Below are positions 17,000-26,265 of a DNA stretch of 64,000 nt, piece after piece. The DNA comes from Leisingera caerulea DSM 24564 (GTDB lineage: Bacteria; Pseudomonadota; Alphaproteobacteria; Rhodobacterales; Rhodobacteraceae): the NCBI RefSeq assembly GCF_000473325.1, contig NZ_KI421513.1, positions 2,923,217 to 2,987,216 on the forward strand, given 5' to 3'. How positions within the stretch are numbered: position 1 is the first letter of the stretch; every line of letters starts with the position of its first letter. The position numbers and the translations under genes are program-made. The notes under the pieces are model-generated. The model was not told where the DNA came from. It searched no databases and was given only the letters and a program-made list of their open reading frames with translations.

Positions 17000-18808
17000 A
17001 TGGCACGTATTCCTCTTTTGCAGATGTCCGGCATTTCCCTCACCTTTGGGGGCGATCCGGTTTTTTCGAACCTCGATCTGGTGGTGCAGCCCGGCGACCG
17101 GGTGGCGCTGGTGGGCCGCAACGGCTCGGGAAAATCCACGCTGATGAAGGTGATGGCGGGGCTTGTTGAAGCGGACACTGGCGATATCGTGGTGCCGCCG
17201 GGCAAATCCGTGGGCTACATGGAACAGGACCCGAAGATGGAGGGGTTTGCGACCTTGGGCGATTTTGCCGCCAGCGAACTGGACCCCGGCGAGATGTACA
17301 AGGTGGAGCGCGCGGGCGAAGGGCTGAAATTCGATCCTGCACGGCCGGTGGAAACCGCCTCTGGCGGCGAGCGGCGGCGCGCCGCACTGGCCAAACTCAT
17401 GGCGGAAGCGCCGGACCTGATGCTGCTGGACGAGCCCACGAACCACCTGGACATCGAGGCGATCACCTGGCTGGAGAATGAGCTGAAGGCGACCCGCGCG
17501 GCGTTTGTGCTGATCTCCCACGACCGGGCCTTCCTGCGGGCGCTGACCCGCGCGACGCTATGGGTCGACCGCGGCGAGGTGCGCCGGCAGGAGAAGGGGT
17601 TTGAGCATTTCGAAGCCTGGCGCGACAAGGTCTGGGATGACGAGGATATGCAGCGCCACAAGCTGAACCGGCTGATCAAGTCGGAAAGCCGCTGGGCGGT
17701 GGAGGGCATCTCGGCCCGCCGCAAGCGCAATATGGGCCGGGTGCGGGCCCTGCAGGACCTGAAGGCGGAACGCTCTGCCCAGATCAAGCGGCAGGGCGCG
17801 GCGGAGATGGCGCTGGAAGCCGGGCCGAAGTCCGGGCGCAAGGTGATCGAGGCAGAAGGCTTGAGCAAGGCGTTCGGCGGCAAGCAGATCGTCAAGGATT
17901 TCTCGCTGAAGGTGCAGCGCGGCGACCGGGTGGCCTTTGTCGGTCCGAATGGCGCGGGCAAGACCACGCTCTTGAAGATGCTTTTGGGGATGGAAGAGCC
18001 GGATGCGGGGTCCGTGCAGCTGGGCACCAATCTGGAAATTGCCCTGTTCGATCAGACACGTGACCAGCTGGATGGCGATTCGACCCTGTGGGAGAACCTG
18101 ACCGCCGATCCCTTGCTGGGGATTTCCGGCAAGGCCGATCAGGTGATGGTGCGCGGCCAGCCCAAGCATGTGGTGGGCTACCTCAAGGAATTCCTGTTCG
18201 ACGAGCGCCAGGCGCGGGCGCCGGTGCGGTCGCTGTCGGGCGGCGAGAAGGCGCGGCTGTTGCTGGCGCGGCTGATGGCGCGGTCCTCGAACCTGCTGGT
18301 TTTGGATGAACCGACCAACGATCTGGATGTGGAGACGCTGGACCTGCTGCAGGAGCTCTTGGACAATTATGATGGCACCGTGCTGCTGGTCAGCCACGAC
18401 CGGGATTTTCTGGACCGGGTGGCGACCACCACCATTGCGATGGAAGGCAACGGGCGGGCCACGGCCTATGCCGGCGGCTGGAGCGATTACATCGCGCAGC
18501 GCGGCCCGCTGGACACTGCGGAGCGGCCTGAGAAGGTGAAAACTGCGAAGGCAAAGCCCAAGCAGGAGAGCCAGCCCAAGGACGGTCTCAGCTTCAAGGA
18601 AAAGCACCGGCTGGACGCGTTGCCGGGCGAGATCGAGCGTCTGGAGGCGGAGATCGGCAAGCTGCAGGAGCTGATGGCGGATCCGGAGCTGTTCACCCGC
18701 GAGCCGGTGAAGTTCAAGAAAGCCACCGAGGCGCTGGTGGAGCGGCAGGAAAAGCTGGCGGCGGCCGAGGAGGAATGGCTGGAGCTGGAGGAAAAGGCCG
18801 GGGGCTGA
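17000..18808 (+). CDS. uup: ABC-F ATPase, Uup-like
   Basis: A 602-residue soluble tandem ATPase with no membrane segments. It has Walker A GRNGSGKST at 39-47, signature ASGGERRRAAL, a second Walker A GPNGAGKTT near 316 and second signature LSGGEKARLLL. The C-terminus is a charged coiled coil (roughly residues 515-600), the hallmark of the Uup subfamily. ABC-F proteins act on ribosomes, relieving stalled or non-canonical states; Uup also affects transposon excision in E. coli. It lies 69 bp downstream of olsB. A second ABC-F protein of another subtype is at 58.7 kb. Confidence 0.92.
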   Translation: MARIPLLQMSGISLTFGGDPVFSNLDLVVQPGDRVALVGRNGSGKSTLMKVMAGLVEADTGDIVVPPGKSVGYMEQDPKMEGFATLGDFAASELDPGEMYKVERAGEGLKFDPARPVETASGGERRRAALAKLMAEAPDLMLLDEPTNHLDIEAITWLENELKATRAAFVLISHDRAFLRALTRATLWVDRGEVRRQEKGFEHFEAWRDKVWDDEDMQRHKLNRLIKSESRWAVEGISARRKRNMGRVRALQDLKAERSAQIKRQGAAEMALEAGPKSGRKVIEAEGLSKAFGGKQIVKDFSLKVQRGDRVAFVGPNGAGKTTLLKMLLGMEEPDAGSVQLGTNLEIALFDQTRDQLDGDSTLWENLTADPLLGISGKADQVMVRGQPKHVVGYLKEFLFDERQARAPVRSLSGGEKARLLLARLMARSSNLLVLDEPTNDLDVETLDLLQELLDNYDGTVLLVSHDRDFLDRVATTTIAMEGNGRATAYAGGWSDYIAQRGPLDTAERPEKVKTAKAKPKQESQPKDGLSFKEKHRLDALPGEIERLEAEIGKLQELMADPELFTREPVKFKKATEALVERQEKLAAAEEEWLELEEKAGG

Positions 18809-18840
18809 GGATGTGTCCGGCGCGGAACACGGCCGAAGGC

Positions 18841-18884
18841 CACCGCGCATCGCCGGCGCGCGCCCACGCGGCGGCGATGCGCGG
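18841..18884. terminator. GC-rich hairpin after the ABC-F gene
   Basis: Arms of about 13 bp (CCGCGCATCGCCG and CGGCGATGCGCGG) enclose a 16-base loop, starting about 35 bp after the uup stop. The next gene is convergent. There is no T-run, so termination is only inferred. Confidence 0.45.
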
Positions 18885-18930
18885 CTTCGGGTATGCCGTG
18901 TAACGCGGGCTTTGATCTTGCCTGCCCGTT

Positions 18931-18947
18931 AGGTCAGTACGCCTGAC
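18931..18947. repeat. short inverted repeat next to the parS-like palindrome
   Basis: Arms GGTCAG and CTGACC are separated by 5 bases. It abuts the 24-bp palindrome at 18949-18972 and may be part of the same site. Confidence 0.5.
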
Positions 18948-18977
18948 CAAATGTTTCGCGCGCGAAACATTTAGTCA
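18944..18977. promoter_or_regulatory. 24-bp perfect palindrome with parS-like half-sites
   Basis: The core 18949-18972 is perfectly self-complementary: AAATGTTTCGCG followed by its reverse complement. Arms extend with TGAC and GTCA after one mismatch, giving 34 bp. The half-sites TGTTTC and GAAACA equal those of the bacterial ParB site parS (TGTTTCACGTGAAACA), but the centre is GCGCGC (6 bp) instead of ACGT (4 bp). It lies between the 3' ends of two convergent genes, so a promoter operator is unlikely. It could be a nucleoid-protein site or simply a hairpin. Confidence 0.6.
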
Positions 18978-19059
18978 AAGATGCTGCCGTAAAACTTTGG
19001 AAAGTATTAAGAAAACTGAGCTGCGGGTAAAGCCGGCGGGCGCGTGCTTTACCCTTGGA

Positions 19060-19614
19060 TTACATCTGCCGGTGCCGGGCGGGATTGCCGGTGACGGTCT
19101 GGCCTGCGTCGACGTCCTTGGTCACCACAGCGCCGGCGCCGACAATGGCGCCATCGCCGATGGCGACGCCGGGCAGGATAATCGCGCCGCCGCCGATCCA
19201 GACGTCCGATCCGAGGGTGACAGGATGTGCGATTTCCAGGCCCTTTGCGCGCAGGTCTTTGTCCTTGTGGTGCTGGGCGCAGTAGATCTGCACATTCGGC
19301 CCCAGCATGGTGCGGTCGCCGATGGTCACGGGTGCGGTGTCCAGAATGGTGCAGCCCGCGTTCATATAGACGTTGTTTCCAAGGGTGATGTTGATGCCAT
19401 AGGCGCAGTGAAACGGCGCCTCGATCAGGCAGTTTTCGCCGTGCGCGGCAAAGAGCGCGGCCAGCGGCGGGCTGAGATTTTCAGCCGGATCGGGCGGCGC
19501 GGTATTATGCTGACGCACCGCGGCGCGGGCCTGATGGCGCAACACCGACAGTTCGCTGTCCAGGCAACAGTACCACTCGCCCGCCTGCATTTTCTGCCGT
19601 TCGGTTCTGCTCAT
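19060..19614 (-). CDS. maltose/galactoside-type O-acetyltransferase (left-handed beta helix)
   Basis: A 184-residue cytosolic acetyl-CoA-dependent sugar acetyltransferase. The N-terminal Mac domain region ([16 protein letters not shown]) is followed by hexapeptide repeats forming a left-handed beta helix. These include [18 protein letters not shown] and the active-site region [10 protein letters not shown], with the catalytic His. The end GAVVTKDV is typical. The ATG at 19614 has GGAAGGAGG upstream, a strong ribosome binding site. A longer frame to 20082 would run through the repeat copy at 19671-19812. The true substrate is unknown. Confidence 0.9.
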   Translation of the reverse strand: MSRTERQKMQAGEWYCCLDSELSVLRHQARAAVRQHNTAPPDPAENLSPPLAALFAAHGENCLIEAPFHCAYGINITLGNNVYMNAGCTILDTAPVTIGDRTMLGPNVQIYCAQHHKDKDLRAKGLEIAHPVTLGSDVWIGGGAIILPGVAIGDGAIVGAGAVVTKDVDAGQTVTGNPARHRQM

Positions 19615-19670
19615 CGGGGCCTCCTTCCCGGGAAGAGGACAGTGGCCCCGGCGGTTTGTCAATTGGCGGA

Positions 19671-19812
19671 GTGCTCCCGCGCCCGCAGGCGCCCTGGCTG
19701 CGCCAAAGCGCCTTTTTGCGGCCTTGGGCCGCGCGTTGCTGCGCAACGCAAACGTGTTTGGCTGAGAAGCGCTTGAGGGGCGGGTCTGCCCCTCAAGACG
19801 CCATTTCGAGGA
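19671..19812 (+). repeat. dispersed intergenic repeat, copy 1
   Basis: Begins with CTCCCGCGCCCGCAGGCGC, continues with TGCGGCCTTGGGCCGCGCG and the TGCTGCGCAACGC box, and ends with a hairpin (TTGAGGGGC/GCCCCTCAA) and CGCCATTTCGAG. It fills the gap between the acetyltransferase start and the SDR stop. It is the shortest copy and lacks the distal GTCAAGG module. Confidence 0.88.
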
Positions 19813-19832
19813 TGATTGCCGCTGTTTGCGCG

Positions 19833-20588
19833 TCAGCGCATACGCAAGGCGCCGTCGATGCGGATGACCTCGCCGTTGAGGTAGCCCATCTCGACGATGA
19901 AACCGGCAAGGCGGCCGTATTCGCGCGGATCGCCCAGGCGGGCGGGGTTGGGAACGTCGGCGGCCAGCTGCTGCTGCACCTCTTCCGGCAGGCCCGCCAG
20001 CATCGGGGTCATGAAGATGCCGGGCGCGATGGTCATCACCCGGATGCCGGAGGACGCCAGATCGCGCGCCATCGGCAGGCACATGCCCGCGACGCCGCCC
20101 TTGGAGGCGGCATAGGCGGCCTGGCCCTTTTGGCCGTCGAAGGCCGCGATGGAGGCGGTGTTGATGATCACGCCGCGGGCGTTGTCAGCGTCCGGTTCGT
20201 TCTTGGCGATCTCGACGGCGGCCAGACGGGCGACGTTGAAGGTGCCGACCAGATTGATGTCGATGGTGCGCTTGTAGGCATCCAAGGGGTGTGCGCCCTC
20301 TTTGCCGACGGTCTTGGCGCCGATGGCGATGCCCGCGCAGTTCACGCAGGCGGTGATCTTGCCCATCTTGTCCACTGCGCGGGCCATGGCTGCGGCAACC
20401 GACTCCTCGCTGGTCACGTCGGTCTGGGCGAAATGGCCGCCGATCTCTTCCGCAACCTGGGGGCCGCGTTCGGTATCGCGGTCGAGGATGGTGACCTGGG
20501 CGCCTTGTTCGGCAAAATAGCGCGCGGTGGCCTCACCCAGGCCCGAAGCGCCGCCGGTGATCACGGCCGCGGTGTCTGCAAGTTTCAT
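19833..20588 (-). CDS. SDR-family NAD(P)-dependent dehydrogenase (3-hydroxyacyl-CoA dehydrogenase-like)
   Basis: A 251-residue Rossmann-fold oxidoreductase. The cofactor motif TGGASGLG is at residues 11-18, and the NCAG motif is near 84. The catalytic Ser is in the [10 protein letters not shown] segment, and YAASK carries the active Tyr and Lys. The overall sequence, including the C-terminal [15 protein letters not shown], resembles type 2 (HSD17B10-like) 3-hydroxyacyl-CoA dehydrogenases. Those act on beta-oxidation or branched-chain amino-acid intermediates. It sits alone on the minus strand, with an ATG preceded by GGAGGAGCC (20590-20598). The substrate is inferred from family likeness. Confidence 0.88.
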   Translation of the reverse strand: MKLADTAAVITGGASGLGEATARYFAEQGAQVTILDRDTERGPQVAEEIGGHFAQTDVTSEESVAAAMARAVDKMGKITACVNCAGIAIGAKTVGKEGAHPLDAYKRTIDINLVGTFNVARLAAVEIAKNEPDADNARGVIINTASIAAFDGQKGQAAYAASKGGVAGMCLPMARDLASSGIRVMTIAPGIFMTPMLAGLPEEVQQQLAADVPNPARLGDPREYGRLAGFIVEMGYLNGEVIRIDGALRMR

Positions 20589-20689
20589 GAGCGGGGCTCC
20601 TCCCGATTATCTGAACATGCGTTCATATAATGGGTTTGCCCCCTGCCTGTCCAGCGGGACGGGGCGTCGCGGCAGCGGGGGCGCGGATG

Positions 20690-21607
20690 TCAGCCCGCCA
20701 TCAGGCGGCGGTCCAGCAGTGCGAGGGGGCGCAGCAGCAGGCCAAGCGGCGGCCACAGGCCCCAGGTGCCGCCCAGCCGGTGCAGCCGGGCGCCGGTGCC
20801 GAGCTTGAACCGGGCCAGGCCCGCGGCGTCCTCAGTATTGATGAGGCCCAGGTCCAGCTGGCAGATGCCCTTGGTGGCAAGCCAGCTGGCAGCCTCCCAC
20901 AGCAGCAGCGTATGGGCGCTGAGCTGTTTGCCGCGGCGGGTGGTGTGGGCGATGTGATAGGTGGCAGTGCTGCCGTGGGTGAGGATCAGGATGGCGGCCA
21001 CCGGATCCTTGCCCTCAAACGCCTGGAAAAGTTTCGCCTGGCCCTTGTTCTCACGCGCGTAGGCGAGGGTGAGGCCGATGGGCCAGCTGCGGTAGCCGCG
21101 GGCGGATTGCTGTTTTGCGTCGGCCTGGAACAGCCAGTGGCGCACATCATGCGGCAGGTTCTGGCGGGTGAGGCGGAGGTTCTGCGCCTCGCCGTGTTTC
21201 AGCCGGTTGCGCCATTTCTGATGCAGAGCGGCGCGGCGCTGGTCCGGATCGCGGGTCAGATCCCAAAGTGCGGCGTGCGCGGGGGTGACCAGCGGCACTG
21301 CGCCGAGGCGGGCGAGATGCGGCGCCGGGGCGTCCGGCGACAGGATCAGCGGGGTCCGGCCGAGGCCGTGTTCACGCAGCGCGGCCATCAGCGGGGCGGG
21401 ATCGCGGAGGTCCGCCCGGTTCACCATCGCAAGCCGCAGCCCGGCGGGCAGGCGGCGGTGCAGCACCAGCATACCGCCCAGCATCAGAGGGTCCTGGCCG
21501 CAGGCCATCAGCGCCCGGGCGAATTCCGGCGATTGCTGCAGCGGGCGGGGTTTCGGGCGGGCGGTTGCCGCGGCGGGCATATCAGGATCGGGGGTGCTGT
21601 CGAACAT
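20690..21607 (-). CDS. FemAB/GNAT-like acyltransferase domain protein
   Basis: A 305-residue protein with a GNAT/FemAB-like C-terminal half. Visible segments include KWRNRLKHGEAQNL, GKDPVAAILILTHGSTATYHIAHTT (partly quoted), SAHTLLLWEAASWLATKG and LDLGLINTEDAAGLARFK. Proteins of this kind transfer amino-acyl or acyl groups to cell-wall or lipid acceptors, but the acceptor here is unknown. There is no signal peptide, and the very C-terminus is Leu/Arg-rich. The ATG at 21607 is the first before conserved sequence; the longer frame to 21979 runs into a repeat. The neighbouring small gene at 21653 is divergent. Confidence 0.72.
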   Translation of the reverse strand: MFDSTPDPDMPAAATARPKPRPLQQSPEFARALMACGQDPLMLGGMLVLHRRLPAGLRLAMVNRADLRDPAPLMAALREHGLGRTPLILSPDAPAPHLARLGAVPLVTPAHAALWDLTRDPDQRRAALHQKWRNRLKHGEAQNLRLTRQNLPHDVRHWLFQADAKQQSARGYRSWPIGLTLAYARENKGQAKLFQAFEGKDPVAAILILTHGSTATYHIAHTTRRGKQLSAHTLLLWEAASWLATKGICQLDLGLINTEDAAGLARFKLGTGARLHRLGGTWGLWPPLGLLLRPLALLDRRLMAG

Positions 21608-21652
21608 GGGTCCATTAACGCGCTGGAAACCTAAATCAGGGTTAATGAACGC

Positions 21653-21790
21653 ATGAAAAAGACAAAACAGATCATGGGGCAGGCAGCTGCGGCCCCCCGG
21701 ATGACCAAGGCAGCCGCGCTGCTGGTTGCCATCGGCCTGTCGGTGCCGGTGTTTCTGCTGCTGACACTGCTGGAGGCGGTGGTGTTCTGA
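21653..21790 (+). CDS. 45-residue single-span membrane protein
   Basis: A short open frame (MKKTKQIMGQAAAAPRMTK then a hydrophobic span). It has a basic N-terminus and one strong transmembrane helix near residues 20-43, ending in ...LLEAVVF. AGGGTT lies at ribosome-binding distance. It starts 45 bp from the divergent FemAB-like gene, so the two share an intergenic promoter region. No family is recognised. The composition is what one expects for a real small membrane protein. Confidence 0.6.
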   Translation: MKKTKQIMGQAAAAPRMTKAAALLVAIGLSVPVFLLLTLLEAVVF

Positions 21791-21799
21791 AGCGGCCGG

Positions 21800-22021
21800 G
21801 CGGGCTCCCGCGCCCGCAGGGGCATTGGCTGTGCCACTGCGCCTTTGTGCGGCCTTGGGCCGGGCGCCGCTGCGCGGCGCGCTGCTGCGCAGCGGATAGA
21901 TTGCTGAGTGCCGCTGAAGGGCAGACCTGTCCTTCGGCACGTTTGCGGGTGCATTCCGGTGCTCGCCGCATAGCCGCATAGCTGCATCAAGGATGACCTG
22001 TGCTGCGCGCGGTGGCTGCAG
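21800..22021 (+). repeat. dispersed intergenic repeat, copy 2
   Basis: Starts with GGGCTCCCGCGCCCGCAGG, then TGCGGCCTTGGGCCGGGCG, with the GCTGCGCAGCG box duplicated (GCTGCGCGGCG and GCTGCTGCGCAGCG). It ends with the hairpin TGCCGCTGAAGG/CCTTCGGCA near 21909-21939. A partial distal module (ATCAAGGATGACC ... GCGCGCGGTGGCTGC) reaches about 22021. It lies between convergent genes. Confidence 0.85.
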
Positions 22022-22212
22022 GTGTGCGTTTCACAAGCTGAACGCTGCCCCGGGGCGGTTCCAAACAGCTTGCTCACGCCTTCCTCCGGCGCCGGCCAGT
22101 CAGGGGTCCTGTGACGGAGACGCAACCGCGCCGCGGCGCAGCGCGGCGCTATGCCCAACCATGAAGCTTCATCTTTGATGCAGCTGGAATGGGCGGGAGT
22201 GCCTGCGGGGAT
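22022..22212. other. intergenic remainder upstream of the tyrS terminator
   Basis: About 190 bp between repeat copy 2 and the tyrS terminator. I see no gene here; short open frames lack start signals and protein character. Confidence 0.5.
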
Positions 22213-22243
22213 GAAAAAAGGGAGCGCGGCGGCTCCCTTTCTC
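22213..22243 (-). terminator. rho-independent terminator of tyrS
   Basis: Arms AAAGGGAGC and GCTCCCTTT around a 6-base loop, followed on the minus strand by six T residues. It lies 20 bp after the tyrS stop. Confidence 0.9.
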
Positions 22244-22261
22244 CGTCTCAGGTCAAGAGGA

Positions 22262-23518
22262 TCAGCTATCCAGCCGCACCAGGGCGTGGCGCTTCTTGCC
22301 GGCGCTCAGCTTGATCGGCGAGGACAGCGCGCCCGCGTCGATCATCAGGCCCGCGTCGGTCAGCGGCTGGTCGTCGATCTTGGCGCCATGTTCCGCAATC
22401 AGGCGCTTGGCGTCCTTGCCGGATTTGGCGAGGCCGGACTTCACGATCAGCTGCACGATTGAGATGCCGTCGCCCAGATCGGCGGGAGACAGGCTGAGGG
22501 TCGGCAGGTCGTCACCGACGCCGCCCTTCTCGAACACCTCGCGCGCGGTGGCCTCTGCCGCTGCCGCCGCGCCGCGGCCGTGGCACAGGGTGGTCACCTC
22601 ATTGGCAAGGATCACCTTGGCGGCGTTGATCTCGGAGCCCGCCAGGGCGCCCAGGCGCTCGCATTCCTCGACCGGCAGCTCGGTGTAGAGCTTGAGGAAG
22701 CGGCCCACGTCCGCATCGGTGGTGTTGCGCCAGAACTGCCAGAATTCATACGGGCTGCGCATTTCCGCGTTGAGCCAGATCGCGCCTTCGGCGGTTTTGC
22801 CCATCTTCTTGCCGTCCGAAGTGGTCAAGAGCGGCGACGTGAGGCCGTAGACCTCATGGTCGATCACCCGGCGGGTCAGGTCGATGCCGTTGACGATATT
22901 GCCCCACTGATCCGAGCCGCCCATCTGCAGGATGCAGCCGTAGCGGCGGTTCAGTTCCATGAAGTCATAGGCCTGCAGGATCATGTAGTTGAATTCGAGG
23001 AAGCTGAGCGACTGTTCGCGGTCGAGGCGGGATTTCACGCTTTCGAACGACAGCATCCGGTTCACCGAGAAGTGGCGGCCGATGTCGCGCAGGAATTCCA
23101 GGTAGTTCAGATCGTCGAGCCATTCGGCGTTGTTCAGCATCAGCGCCTTGTTCGGCGCGTCAGAGTCATAGTCGATGTAGGCGGAGAACACCTTTTTGAT
23201 GCCTGCGATGTTCTCGTCGATCTGCGCTTCGGTCAGCAGAGGGCGTTCGTCGGCGCGGAAGGAGGGGTCGCCCACCTTGGTGGTGCCGCCGCCCATCAGG
23301 GTGATCGGCTGGTGGCCGGTCTTCTGGAACCAGCGCAGCATCATGATCTGGATCAGCGAGCCGACGTGCAGCGACTTTGCTGTCGCGTCAAAGCCGATAT
23401 AGGCCGGGCGCACACCTTGCAGCAGGGCTTCGTCCAGGCCCTGATAATCGGTGCAGTCCGCGAGGAACCCGCGTTCCATCATGACTGCGACGAAATCCGA
23501 TTTCGGTGTGTAGGTCAT
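22262..23518 (-). CDS. tyrS: tyrosyl-tRNA synthetase
   Basis: A 418-residue class I synthetase charging tRNA-Tyr. The HIGH-type motif appears as HVGS at 51-54, after [11 protein letters not shown]. The KMSKS-type loop is KMGKT at 238-242, and GSDQWGN is in the tRNA/ATP-binding region near 201. The C-terminal 65 residues form an S4 RNA-binding domain ([22 protein letters not shown], partly quoted). This is the TyrRS form common in alphaproteobacteria. It is divergent from anmK with a 144-bp gap, where promoters for both must lie. Confidence 0.98.
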   Translation of the reverse strand: MTYTPKSDFVAVMMERGFLADCTDYQGLDEALLQGVRPAYIGFDATAKSLHVGSLIQIMMLRWFQKTGHQPITLMGGGTTKVGDPSFRADERPLLTEAQIDENIAGIKKVFSAYIDYDSDAPNKALMLNNAEWLDDLNYLEFLRDIGRHFSVNRMLSFESVKSRLDREQSLSFLEFNYMILQAYDFMELNRRYGCILQMGGSDQWGNIVNGIDLTRRVIDHEVYGLTSPLLTTSDGKKMGKTAEGAIWLNAEMRSPYEFWQFWRNTTDADVGRFLKLYTELPVEECERLGALAGSEINAAKVILANEVTTLCHGRGAAAAAEATAREVFEKGGVGDDLPTLSLSPADLGDGISIVQLIVKSGLAKSGKDAKRLIAEHGAKIDDQPLTDAGLMIDAGALSSPIKLSAGKKRHALVRLDS

Positions 23519-23662
23519 AACATGCCTCGGTCTATGGTTTTGCACCTTGCCCCTATAAATCGCTATGGCGCGGGTTGGAACCTGTTTTCCCGGCAAAATA
23601 TGCGCTGTATTGTGATGCGCGAACGGGCGGGACGGCCCGGATCCTTGAAAGGGGCAGGGGCC

Positions 23663-24772
23663 ATGAGCAAGGCCATAGGAAAATCGGGTGCGGTGCGGGC
23701 GCTGGGCGCGATGAGCGGCACCTCGCTGGACGGGGTGGATGCAGCTGTTGTGATAACAGACGGCGCGCGCATTCACGGGTTTGGCGAAAGCAGCTACCGC
23801 GAATACACCGCGCAGGAGCGCAGCGTGCTGCGCGCAGGCCTGGGCAAATGGACAGGGCCGGAGGTGGAGGCCGCGGCAGAGGTCTGCGACACGGCCCATG
23901 CAGCGGCGCTGGCAGCGTTCAAGGACGTGGAGATTATCGGCTTTCACGGCCAGACCCTGGCCCATGCGCCGCGGCGGCAGGGCACGCTGCAGGTGGGCGA
24001 TGGCGCTGCCCTGGCACAGCGCCTGGGCAAGCCGGTGGTCTGGGATTTCCGCTCCGGCGATGTGGCGCTGGGCGGTGAGGGTGCGCCGCTGGCGCCGTTT
24101 TTTCATTTTGCTTGCGCGAAATACATCGGTGCCGCGAAGCCTCTTTGTTTCCTGAACCTCGGCGGGGTCGGCAACCTTACCTATGTGGACCCGCGGTTTG
24201 ACAAGCCGGAGGAGCCGGGGGCGTTGCTGGCGTTTGACACCGGGCCTGCCAATGCGCCGGTCAATGATCTGGTGCAGGAGCGGCTGGGCATTCCCTGGGA
24301 CGCGGATGGTAAGGTGGCACGCTCCGGCCAAGTGGAAACCGGTGCTCTGGAGCTGTTCCTGGCAGAGCCGTATTTTGCACGAATGCCGCCCAAGTCGCTG
24401 GACCGGAACGATTTTGCCGAAATGGTCAGGCTGGTCAACGAGCTGAGCGACGCGGATGCCGCGGCGACCCTGATTGCCATGTGCGCCGCCGCGGTCGCGC
24501 AAGGCATGGAGCATTGCCCGGAGCCGCCCGAGGCGGTGCTGGTCACTGGCGGCGGGCGGCACAACCCGGTGCTGATGGAGATGCTGCGGGTGTCGCTCGG
24601 CTGCCCGGTGAAGCCGGTGGAGGATGCAGGCCTGGACGGCGACATGCTGGAGGCGCAGGCCTTTGCCCATCTGGCGGTGCGGGTCGCGCGCGGGATGCCG
24701 ACGTCGGCCCCTGGCACCACCGGTGTCAGTGCCTGCGTGGGTGGCGGGGTGGTGAGCGTGCCGGAGGAGTGA
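23663..24772 (+). CDS. anmK: anhydro-N-acetylmuramic acid kinase
   Basis: A 369-residue sugar kinase of the ASKHA fold. It opens and phosphorylates 1,6-anhydroMurNAc to MurNAc-6-phosphate in peptidoglycan recycling. The signature [16 protein letters not shown] lies near residues 15-30. GFHGQT is near 92, [11 protein letters not shown] near 165, [13 protein letters not shown] near 190 and TGGGRHNP near 293. The ATG follows GGGGCAGGGG. A longer upstream frame covers antisense tyrS and is not credible. It acts downstream of NagZ, encoded at 4 kb. Confidence 0.96.
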   Translation: MSKAIGKSGAVRALGAMSGTSLDGVDAAVVITDGARIHGFGESSYREYTAQERSVLRAGLGKWTGPEVEAAAEVCDTAHAAALAAFKDVEIIGFHGQTLAHAPRRQGTLQVGDGAALAQRLGKPVVWDFRSGDVALGGEGAPLAPFFHFACAKYIGAAKPLCFLNLGGVGNLTYVDPRFDKPEEPGALLAFDTGPANAPVNDLVQERLGIPWDADGKVARSGQVETGALELFLAEPYFARMPPKSLDRNDFAEMVRLVNELSDADAAATLIAMCAAAVAQGMEHCPEPPEAVLVTGGGRHNPVLMEMLRVSLGCPVKPVEDAGLDGDMLEAQAFAHLAVRVARGMPTSAPGTTGVSACVGGGVVSVPEE

Positions 24773-24854
24773 CCGGGGGCATCCTGGCGCAAGAATTTCA
24801 GGAAAATTCCTGCCAGATTTCTTCAGAAGAGATTTGCACGCCCTTGGCGGCGGC

Positions 24855-25745
24855 TCAGCGGGAAAGCCGGCGGAGGTAGTTGCCGGTGAATTCGGCGTAG
24901 CCGTCCGAAGTGGACTTCAGATAGTCCCGGGCAATGCCGTGCAAGGCGGGCAGCTGATGGAACGGCACGTTCGGGAAGGCGTGGTGCTCGGCGTGATAGG
25001 GCATGTTCCAGGCCACAAACCGCACGATCCGGTTGGTGAAAGTGGTGCGGGAGTTCTCCAGCATGTTGGCAACTGCCGGGCACAGGCCATGTTCGGCCAG
25101 AAGATACGCCCGCAGGACCGGTTGCCCGATCAGCAGCGGCAGGATCCACAGCCATAGCACCAGCGGCGAGGCCAGCAGGGTCAGCAGCGCGGCGGCGTAG
25201 ATCAGCAGCAGCAGCCGGGCTTCCAGCCGCATGTCCGCGTGGCGGCGCCGGGGCAGGTAGGGGGCTTCGATTGTCCCGAAGGCGTTGCGCCAAAGGGTTG
25301 CCCCCATCCCGCGCCAGTAGCCCCAGCCGCTGAGGTATCCGAGCCATTGCGCCATGGTCGCGGGGCGGGGGCCGTGTTCAAGCTCCGGGTCGCGGTCCGG
25401 GTCATTGGTGTATTTGTGATGCGCCAAGTGAAAATAGCGAAACCAAGTGAAGGGCAAGGCGATGGCAAGCGCGCAGAAGTGGCCCGCTGCCTCATTCAGC
25501 CATTTGCTGCGGAAAGGCGTCTGGTGTGTGCATTCGTGGCTGAGCGTGAAGAGAAACACCAGCAGCACTCCTTGCGGCAGCAGCAAAAGCGGCCAAAGCG
25601 GGGCTTTCAGCGCGATCCCCGCAGTGCAGGCTGCCAGCGCGGCCAGGTAGAGGGCCAGGTGACGCAGGCCCGCCGCGTTGGAGCGGGCGGTCAGGGCGGC
25701 CTTGGTCCCGGGCGGCAGCGATTTGATCAGGCGCGTGTGGTCCAT
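24855..25745 (-). CDS. membrane fatty acid desaturase/hydroxylase family protein
   Basis: A 296-residue integral membrane di-iron enzyme. All three histidine boxes are present: HECTH at 70-74, HLAHH at 106-110 followed by KYTNDPD, and HAEHH at 251-255 followed by [11 protein letters not shown]. About four hydrophobic helices hold the core. Such enzymes desaturate or hydroxylate acyl chains or related lipids using O2 and an electron donor; the exact substrate is open. The next upstream gene on the same strand is a DUF985 cupin, 43 bp away. Confidence 0.86.
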   Translation of the reverse strand: MDHTRLIKSLPPGTKAALTARSNAAGLRHLALYLAALAACTAGIALKAPLWPLLLLPQGVLLVFLFTLSHECTHQTPFRSKWLNEAAGHFCALAIALPFTWFRYFHLAHHKYTNDPDRDPELEHGPRPATMAQWLGYLSGWGYWRGMGATLWRNAFGTIEAPYLPRRRHADMRLEARLLLLIYAAALLTLLASPLVLWLWILPLLIGQPVLRAYLLAEHGLCPAVANMLENSRTTFTNRIVRFVAWNMPYHAEHHAFPNVPFHQLPALHGIARDYLKSTSDGYAEFTGNYLRRLSR

Positions 25746-25788
25746 GCAGGCAGTCTTGGGGGCCGGGCGATTCGCTGCAAGGGGCGGG

Positions 25789-26208
25789 TCAGCCGCGGGG
25801 GATGTCGAACCCGGGCGCGGCCAGCTCAAAACCCTCGAACTGGAAACCGGGGGAGACGGTGCAGCTGACCAGCGTGTAGTCCCCAGTGGTGCGCGCCGCC
25901 TGCCAGTGGCCCTCCGGGACAATCAGCTGCGGTGCGCCCTGGGCCAGGTCCGGGCTCAGCAGATGGTCCTCAGCGGGGCCTTCCTCCGTTGCGGCCATCG
26001 ACAGAACCAGCGGCGCGCCTGCATGGTAGAGCCAGATCTCGGCAGCGTCGACACGGTGCCAGTGGCTGTGCTCGCCGGCCTTTAACAGGAAATAGATACA
26101 GGTGCCTGTGGGGCGGCCTGCATTCGCGGCCCGCCAGGTCTCCTTGTACCAGCCGCCCTCAGGGTGCTGCGTCAGGTTCAGGTGCCGGATGATTTGATCT
26201 GCGTTCAT
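25789..26208 (-). CDS. DUF985 cupin-fold protein
   Basis: A 139-residue single-domain cupin of the DUF985 family. The conserved N-terminus [17 protein letters not shown] is followed by the metal-binding cluster with His47, His49, His51 and Glu57 in [13 protein letters not shown]. The later segment is [17 protein letters not shown]. Members are small and cytosolic, with no agreed enzymatic function. It is probably transcribed with the desaturase and is divergent from selO. Confidence 0.9.
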   Translation of the reverse strand: MNADQIIRHLNLTQHPEGGWYKETWRAANAGRPTGTCIYFLLKAGEHSHWHRVDAAEIWLYHAGAPLVLSMAATEEGPAEDHLLSPDLAQGAPQLIVPEGHWQAARTTGDYTLVSCTVSPGFQFEGFELAAPGFDIPRG

Positions 26209-26265
26209 CTCTGCTCTCTGTGCTTGGGTGCTGGTAAATCTCAGTGCCGGTCATATGTTTGGGCC

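Noticed and set aside
18944..18977. Calling the palindrome a true parS
   Set aside because: The core is 2 bp longer than parS and differs in sequence; no parAB is in the window. It is kept as a finding only.
22580..23662. Long upstream extension of the anmK frame across tyrS
   Set aside because: The part before 23663 is antisense to tyrS and lacks kinase features; the real start is ATG 23663.
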